Shown here piece after piece: positions 6,402 to 8,967 of a DNA stretch of 8,967 nt. Within the stretch, counting starts at the first letter, position 1. Each line of letters starts with the position of its first letter. Under the pieces are notes generated by a model. The model was given only the letters and a program-made list of their open reading frames with translations, made no database searches and was not told the DNA's origin. This DNA is from an uncultured Lachnospiraceae bacterium. GTDB taxonomy: Bacteria > Bacillota > Clostridia > Lachnospirales > Lachnospiraceae. Made by a program: the position numbers and the translations under genes. The stretch covers positions 14,651 through 23,617 of the forward strand of contig CAJUNP010000040.1 in NCBI GenBank assembly GCA_910587935.1. The letters run 5' to 3'.

Positions 6402-7811
6402 TTATCTGATTTTCAAAACAATCCCAAGAGAATGCCGCAAGTCTTCCTTCCTGATTTTATTAATGTTAATCCCATCGTACCGGATTTTTCCATCCTGAAT
6501 GTCATAAAACCGGTTCAGCAGATTGGTAATGGTCGTCTTTCCTGCACCTGTTGCCCCGACAAAAGCCACCTTCTGCCCTGGTCTTGCATAAATCTCAATA
6601 TCGTGCAGAACCGTTTTTTCATCGGTGTATCCAAAATCCACATGATCAAATACCACATCCCCCTGCATCGGCTGACAGGTAGTCGTATGATCTGCCTTAT
6701 GATAATGCTTCCACGCCCACACACCGGTCCTATCCGGAGTCTCGGCCAGATTTCCCTTTTCATCATAGCGTGCATTCACCAGCTTCACATATCCGCTGTC
6801 CTTTTCCGGCTCTTCATCCAATAGTCCAAAAATCCTCTCTGCCCCCGCAATCGCCATAATGATAGAATTCAACTGCTGTGAAAGCTGTGAAATCGGTTGG
6901 TTGAAAGAGCGTGAAAACTGCAGAAAGGATGCCAGCGTCCCCAGTGTCATATGCCCGCCGAAGATAGACAGGCACGCCCCCGCCATTGCAATTACCGCAT
7001 AACTCACATATCCCAGATTGCCCAGCACCGGCATAAGGATACTGGCATAACGGTTGGCATTGTTCGCACTGTCACGCAGCTTTCCATTCAAACACCTAAA
7101 ATCCTGTATACAGGCATCTTCATGGCAGAACACCTTCACCACTTTCTGGCCTTCCATCATTTCCTCTATGTAGCCGTTCAGATTGCCCACATCTGTCTGC
7201 TGTTTCACAAAATAATATCCGCTTTTTGAGGATATGGTTTTCGTTGCAAATACCATACAGATGACCATCACCACCGTAATCAGTGTGAGCGGCCGGCTTA
7301 AGACCAGCATGGAAAAGAACACACCCACAATTGTAATCACTGCGGACAGCATCTGCGGTATACTCTGGCTGATCACCTGCCGCAGTGTGTCTGTGTCATT
7401 CGTGTAGATACTCATGATATCCCCGTGGGATTTTGTATCGAAATAACGGATCGGCAGCCGTTCCATATGGCGGAACAAATCATCCCTCACTGTCTTCAAC
7501 ATTCCCTGAGATACATAAATCATGATGAAGTTATAGGCCCATGTGCAGAACACACCAATATAATAAACTGCCGCCATCACAAGCAGCGCCCGTAAAAGAG
7601 GCGTCAGGTCGGGCTGCACCTGGTTCACAAAAGGCAAAATGTAATCATCAATCAGGTTCCTCATGAACAGTGTGCCGCCGATATTTGCAACGGTGCTGAC
7701 CAGGATACATAATGCTACAAGCAGGCACTGCCATTTATATCTTCTCAGGATGTACGCAATCAGACGCTTTAAGGTTGCGCCCATATTTTTCTTATTCTCT
7801 GCCTTCATCAT
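6402..7811 (-). pseudogene. Heterodimeric ABC exporter, second subunit, truncated in the ATPase domain
   Basis: TMD-NBD exporter half-transporter; 469 codons remain where relatives have about 600. The membrane domain (~25-325) carries hydrophobic segments at about 25-49, 74-97, 153-192 and 265-285. A family-typical insertion between membrane and ATPase domains includes RTGVWAWKHYH (~362-372). The ATPase begins at ~387 with Walker A GATGAGKTT (419-427), but the frame ends at LRHSLGIVLKIR. In relatives GIVL is followed by the Q-loop glutamine, so Q-loop, signature, Walker B and H-loop are all missing. Resemblance stops at about 6413, and a TAA follows within four codons. The start is ATG 7811 (MMKAENKK): AAAGGAGG lies 6 bases upstream and the gene overlaps the previous one by 20 bases. 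An ATG at 7880 would run far inside the upstream gene and lacks support. ATP hydrolysis should be abolished, so this is a truncated pseudogene. Confidence 0.85.
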
Positions 7812-8937
7812 TACCGCCCTCCTTTGTCTGTGACTCATAGACTTCTCTGTAAATCGGGCTGCCATCCAGCAGTTCTTCATGGGTGCCTACGGATTCCATT
7901 CTGCCGTTATCAAGCACAATAATCCTGTCCGCATCCTGAATTGACGAAATTCTCTGGGCTATGATGATCTTTGTTGTATCTGGTATCTCCTCCCTGAATG
8001 CCTTACGGATCAGTGCATCTGTCTTTGTATCAACAGCACTCGTGGAGTCATCAAGAATCAGAATTTTCGGCTTTTTCAAAAGCGCCCTTGCAATGCAGAG
8101 CCTCTGTTTCTGCCCGCCGGATACATTTGCCCCGCCCCGTTCAATATGCGTGTCATATCCTGCGGGGAAATCCCGGATAAATTCGTCCGCCTGGGCAAGC
8201 CGGCAGGCATTTATGATTTCTTCATCCGTTGCATCCTCTTTTCCCCACCGCAGGTTCTCTTTGATCGTCCCGGAAAACAGCACGTTCTTCTGAAGGACCA
8301 TCGCCACATTGTCCCGCAGACTGGCCATGTCATAATCCTTCACTGGAACACCGCCAACCCGCACCTCCCCTCTTGTGACATCATAAAGCCTTGGTATCAG
8401 TGCAGCAAAAGAAGACTTTGCGCTTCCGGTTCCGCCAAGAACACCAATGGTTTCTCCCGGTCTGATATGGATATTCAAGTCGCTGATGATTTCTTTTCCG
8501 GGATTGGATGGGTATGCAAAACCTACCTGTTCAAAATCAACAGAGCCATCCGCAACCTCTTTTATTGCATGGGGAACATTAAATAAATCCGGCTCTTCGG
8601 TCAGTACCTCCGAAATCCGCTCTCCCGATGCCCTTGACATAATAAGCATCACAAAAGTCATGGATACCATCATCAGGCTGATAAGGATATTGATGACGTA
8701 TGTAAACATACTCATAAGCTGCCCTTCCGTCAGGCTTCCTGTAATGATCATTTTTGCACCCATCCATGAAATCAACAGGATACAGGAGTACATGGAAAAC
8801 TGCATGACAGGGGAATTCAAAGCAAGCAGCTTTTCTGCGCTTACGAACAGGCTGCGGATTTTTTCGCTTTCGGTTTCAAAACGCCGTGTTTCATAATCCT
8901 CCCTTACAAAAGAATAACTTCTCGGAATCTTCAGCCC
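7792..8937 (-). CDS. Heterodimeric ABC exporter, first subunit with degenerate ATP site (5' end broken or off window)
   Basis: C-terminal part of a TMD-NBD exporter subunit; ~381 codons are open here of ~580-600 expected. The first readable section (SFVREDYE, then AEKLLALNSPVMQ) is the cytoplasmic loop and later helices of the membrane domain, with hydrophobic stretches at roughly 50-67 and 80-100. In the ATPase, counted from the Leu codon at 8820, Walker A is GGTGSAKSS (129-137, Ala for the usual Gly), then Gln177, signature VSGGQ (233-237), Walker B ILILDD (253-258) and IIAQR (286-290). Asp in place of the catalytic Glu and Gln289 in place of the switch His are the marks of the degenerate-site subunit of TM287/288- or BmrCD-type heterodimers. 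An in-frame TAA at 8938-8940 and odd sequence beyond it prevent extension to the window edge. The gene overlaps its partner by 20 bases. The substrate is unknown; drug or lipid export is typical. Confidence 0.85.
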   Translation of the reverse strand, partial: GLKIPRSYSFVREDYETRRFETESEKIRSLFVSAEKLLALNSPVMQFSMYSCILLISWMGAKMIITGSLTEGQLMSMFTYVINILISLMMVSMTFVMLIMSRASGERISEVLTEEPDLFNVPHAIKEVADGSVDFEQVGFAYPSNPGKEIISDLNIHIRPGETIGVLGGTGSAKSSFAALIPRLYDVTRGEVRVGGVPVKDYDMASLRDNVAMVLQKNVLFSGTIKENLRWGKEDATDEEIINACRLAQADEFIRDFPAGYDTHIERGGANVSGGQKQRLCIARALLKKPKILILDDSTSAVDTKTDALIRKAFREEIPDTTKIIIAQRISSIQDADRIIVLDNGRMESVGTHEELLDGSPIYREVYESQTKEGGNDEGRE

Positions 8938-8967
8938 TTATTTCATGGGGCTTTCAGAACCTATTTT
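8905..8967 (-). other. Degraded or poorly read stretch at the window end within the exporter gene
   Basis: The region should encode the conserved part just before SFVREDYE, usually ENL-x-GIR-x-VK. Instead it contains an in-frame TAA (8938-8940) and reads GLKIPRSY. Pieces of the expected sequence appear out of frame: CTGAAG, then ATTCCGAGAAGTT, then TCTTTTGTAAGG would read LKG-IREV-SFVR if a few bases were restored. Several small indels within 60 bases at the very edge suggest assembly or read error at a contig end, though real decay is possible. Confidence 0.55.

Noticed and set aside
7812..7880. Start of the truncated exporter subunit at ATG 7880
   Set aside because: It would overlap the upstream exporter gene by 89 bases. 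ATG 7811 has a strong AAAGGAGG at proper distance and fits the family N-terminus.
8818..8820. TTG codon at 8820 as a start of the first exporter subunit
   Set aside because: The same frame continues upstream with clear family sequence (SFVREDYE, AEKLLA), so this Leu is internal.
1..8967. CRISPR arrays, tRNA or rRNA genes, transposase genes, prophage or integrase genes
   Set aside because: None seen on either strand: no regularly spaced repeats, no tRNA-like cloverleaf noticed, and no mobile-element protein motifs, despite the broken exporter junction.

Overview
All recognisable genes in this window lie on the minus strand, so transcription runs from high to low coordinates. The gene families point to a Gram-positive anaerobe of the Clostridia, probably Lachnospiraceae-like: a YtrA-type GntR regulator with a BcrA-type ABC ATPase and a small ABC-2 permease, a heterodimeric ABC exporter of the Firmicutes type, and a long 7TM/PAS hybrid histidine kinase. 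Ribosome binding sites are strong (AGGAGG-like) and the promoters are of the sigma-A type. The taxonomic call is an inference from family resemblance only.

Reading in the direction of transcription, the window has three blocks. (1) 8967-6402 holds a two-gene heterodimeric ABC exporter. The first gene runs off the window and its last ~60 bases look garbled, with an in-frame stop. It encodes the subunit with the degenerate ATP site (DD Walker B, Gln for the switch His). The second gene, which should supply the canonical catalytic site, is cut off just before its Q-loop glutamine and has lost signature, Walker B and H-loop, so the exporter is very probably dead. (2) 6372-1905 is a signalling operon with its own promoter (TTGACA-17-TATTGT, overlapped by a dyad). 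It encodes a hybrid sensor kinase (7TM-PAS-HisKA-HATPase-REC-Hpt), a stand-alone receiver protein translationally coupled to it, and a membrane zinc-ribbon protein with a possible Tim44-like domain. A strong hairpin terminator ends the operon. The zinc-ribbon gene is interrupted at an (AT)7 dinucleotide run. A second zinc-ribbon-like coding stretch follows in another frame, so the gene is either frameshifted and internally deleted, or slippage-variable. (3) 1868-1 is an autoregulated-looking ytrA-like operon: a promoter (TTGACA-17-TATACT) embedded in symmetric and 10-bp-periodic repeats, a short GntR repressor, an ABC ATPase, and a tightly coupled ABC-2 permease that runs off the left edge.

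Likely working logic (inference): block 3 is a self-repressed ABC system of the kind induced by cell-envelope stress or antibiotics in relatives. Block 2 is a multistep phosphorelay (His to Asp to His) whose last phosphate acceptor could be the small receiver protein, with the zinc-ribbon membrane protein as a possible effector or partner. Block 1 is a decaying exporter. The most noteworthy items are the AT-repeat break in the zinc-ribbon gene, the exporter truncation directly abutting the kinase promoter, and the repeat architecture of the GntR promoter.
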